Positions 62,730-64,000 of a DNA stretch of 64,000 nucleotides are shown here, one piece after another. The notes below the pieces were generated by a model. It was not told the DNA's origin, did not search any database, and saw only the letters and a program-made list of their open reading frames with translations. Numbering within the stretch: the first letter of the stretch is position 1; every line of letters begins with the position of its first letter. The DNA is taken from NCBI RefSeq assembly GCF_014736495.1, contig NZ_MDUX01000001.1, positions 1 to 64,000 on the forward strand, given 5' to 3'. The DNA comes from Candidatus Dactylopiibacterium carminicum (GTDB lineage Bacteria; Pseudomonadota; Gammaproteobacteria; Burkholderiales; Rhodocyclaceae). A program made the translations under genes and the position numbers.

Positions 62730-63529
62730 GGATTCTCCAGTGCGGGCAGTGCCGGCACGACGAAAAGATCTTCTGTGGCGGCATGCACTGTGCCGGCCAC
62801 CAGTGGAATGTAGACCAGGAAGCCCAGGCCCAGTGGAGCCAGTGCCAGGATCAGCAAAACGTAAAGCAGCAGCCCGAGGATCACGATGGCGGGCAGATTG
62901 CGTAAGCCTGCGGTCAGTGCCAGGCGCATGGCGTCGAAGGTGCTAAGGTCATGGCGCATGATCAGCGCGGGTGCGAGCAGCAAGGCCTGCATCATCAGAC
63001 CCCACAGGAACAGCAAGGCCAGCAGCAGGATGCCGAAATCAGCCAGATGGGTGAGCATGCGCTCCAGCAGTTGCTGCAGACCGCCGCCCACCGCCATGCC
63101 GAACAGGCTGACCAGCAGACTGCCACTGATGGCGAGATAGGTCAGCAGATGGATCAAGACCAGCGGCACGGCGTAAAACAGACCTGCCAGCGCGAGCTTG
63201 CCGGGGTGGCGACGGATGCCGGCGAACATGTCTTCCACGCGCGGCGCCTCGCCAGCCTGCTGGCGCATCGCAGCATGCAGCATGCCGCCCAGCAGCAGTG
63301 CCAGCAGCAGGGGCGGGAACACCGGGCCGAGCAGGGGAATGGGGACCAGCAAAGTGCTCAACGCCAGCAGCGAGAAGGCCAGCAGTGCAGTCAGCAGCCA
63401 TTCCACGGGATGCCCGGTAAAGAGTCTCCAGCCGGATTGCAGCCAGAAGAGGCTGCGCAGAGGCAAGACCTTGCGGACGGTCGGGAGGCCGCGAAGATGC
63501 ATGGCGGATGAAACTGCTGGGGTGGGCAT
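62726..63529 (-). CDS. Second BPSS1780 family membrane protein
   Basis: A protein of about 267 residues, similar in plan to its neighbour: FWLQSGWRLFTGHPVEWLLT, FPPLLLALLLGGMLHAAMRQ, AGIRRHPGKLALAGLFYAVP and a short tail ATEDLFVVPALPALENP. The tandem pair probably arose by duplication, because both share the WLVAGVRLW/LQSGWRLF start and the AEDIF/TEDLF end. The start is uncertain; ATG 63529 is used, and ATG 63502 or a further upstream ATG at 63586 are possible; none has a ribosome binding site. Confidence 0.8.
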   Translation of the reverse strand: MPTPAVSSAMHLRGLPTVRKVLPLRSLFWLQSGWRLFTGHPVEWLLTALLAFSLLALSTLLVPIPLLGPVFPPLLLALLLGGMLHAAMRQQAGEAPRVEDMFAGIRRHPGKLALAGLFYAVPLVLIHLLTYLAISGSLLVSLFGMAVGGGLQQLLERMLTHLADFGILLLALLFLWGLMMQALLLAPALIMRHDLSTFDAMRLALTAGLRNLPAIVILGLLLYVLLILALAPLGLGFLVYIPLVAGTVHAATEDLFVVPALPALENP

Positions 63530-63614
63530 GTTGGATGGCGGTGAACGGCACGATTCCTGGCGCGCAAGGCTAGCACAGAATGCCACTCACACCGCCCGTG
63601 CGCGTTAGTTGGCA

Positions 63615-63641
63615 TTGCGGGAAATGACCAGCGCTTATAAT
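63615..63641 (+). promoter_or_regulatory. Candidate promoter of the terminal receptor gene
   Basis: TATAAT (63636-63641) is a perfect -10. TTGCGG (63615-63620) is the best -35, with 15-base spacing. It lies 55 bases before the receptor start. Confidence 0.45.
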
Positions 63642-63695
63642 CCGCGCTTCTGGACAGCCCTGCTTGCGCGCCGGCCGCGCGGGCGATCTCACGCG

Positions 63696-64000
63696 ATGCC
63701 GACACTGCTTCGTCACATGATTTCCGCCGTTGCCCTGGGGGCGGCCTGTGCGGCCCAGGCTGGTGGCTCGGGGGAAAACAGCTACTTCGCCGAGCTGCCC
63801 ACGGTGCTGACTGTGTCCCGCCTGCCACAGGCGCAGAACGAAGCGCCGGGGGCTGTCACTGTCATTGATCGGGCCCTGATCCGTGCCTTGGGGTATCAGG
63901 ATCTGGCGCGCGTATTGCGTCTGGTGCCCGGCATGCAGGTCGGGCAGGAGCGCGGCAACAGCCAATGGGTCAGTTATCACGGGTTGAGCAGTACCTATCC
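63696..64000 (+). CDS. TonB-dependent receptor, 5' part
   Basis: Only the first 101 codons are in the window. A signal peptide (residues 1-22, ISAVALGAACAAQAG) is followed by LPTVLTVSRLPQAQNEAPGA, a TonB-box and plug start (VTVIDRALIRALGYQDLARV, LRLVPGMQVGQERGN). This is the plug domain of an outer-membrane receptor. The substrate cannot be told from this piece. The sequence runs out of the window at 64000. Confidence 0.88.
   Translation, partial: MPTLLRHMISAVALGAACAAQAGGSGENSYFAELPTVLTVSRLPQAQNEAPGAVTVIDRALIRALGYQDLARVLRLVPGMQVGQERGNSQWVSYHGLSSTY

Overview
The window is GC-rich, densely packed bacterial DNA with almost entirely vertical, core-type gene content. Several features point to a betaproteobacterium, probably close to Rhodocyclales/Zoogloeaceae: a 6S RNA gene behind zapA, the rsmB-DUF4390-ntrY-ntrX string, LysM-dprA-smg-topB facing def-fmt-htpX, two BPSS1780-type membrane proteins, and hpf-ptsN-hprK behind rpoN. 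This placement is inference from gene order and protein family; no database was searched. I saw no tRNA, rRNA, IS element, prophage or CRISPR array.

Layout. 1-5690 (minus): a B12 locus under a cobalamin riboswitch, btuB-cobO-cobB-cbiB-cobD; cbiB has an in-frame amber codon, and cobB and cobD each carry a short palindromic repeat that keeps the frame. 5789-7471 (plus): a small coiled-coil gene, zapA, 6S RNA, then a hairpin-rich region with its own terminator (candidate new structured RNA) and a 66-codon ORF with a near-perfect ribosome binding site. 7532-15907 (minus): glnA, a DUF4124 gene, ntrBC, birA, coaX, a SPOR protein, coaE, zapD. 16397-24746 (plus): rhodanese, nadA, a nuclease-family gene, clsB, then ribBX-ribH-nusB-thiL-pgpA, an HD phosphohydrolase and pncC. 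24743-31020 (minus): LysM-dprA-smg-topB-ZIP. 31213-33634 (plus): def-fmt-htpX. 33846-36873 (minus): a small chemotaxis-like operon, STAS-cheA-cheB, in which the first and last genes have in-frame stops and the CheA-like kinase carries two MshEN-type motifs. 37004-44780: speE (plus), then, all on the minus strand, an EamA transporter, a lipoprotein, a NYN protein and an RND efflux pair. 45053-50741 (plus): LexA-boxed recA-recX, lptB, rpoN, hpf, ptsN, hprK. 51017-52956 (plus): tonB-exbB-exbD with a Fur-like box. 53086-61873 (minus): FHA protein and ttcA, then rsfS-rlmH-maf-rsmB-DUF4390-ntrY-ntrX. 61959-64000: two BPSS1780-family genes, then the start of a TonB-dependent receptor.

How it fits together. 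Nitrogen control is well represented: glnA, NtrB/NtrC, NtrY/NtrX, sigma-54 and EIIA-Ntr are all here, and NtrX has lost the ATPase and sigma-54 contact motifs. TonB-dependent uptake is also represented: BtuB, TonB-ExbB-ExbD and a second receptor. The observations most worth following are the structured RNA plus small ORF at 6679-7423, the MshEN-containing CheA-like kinase, and three premature stops that each look like a C-to-T change in a CAG or CAA codon.
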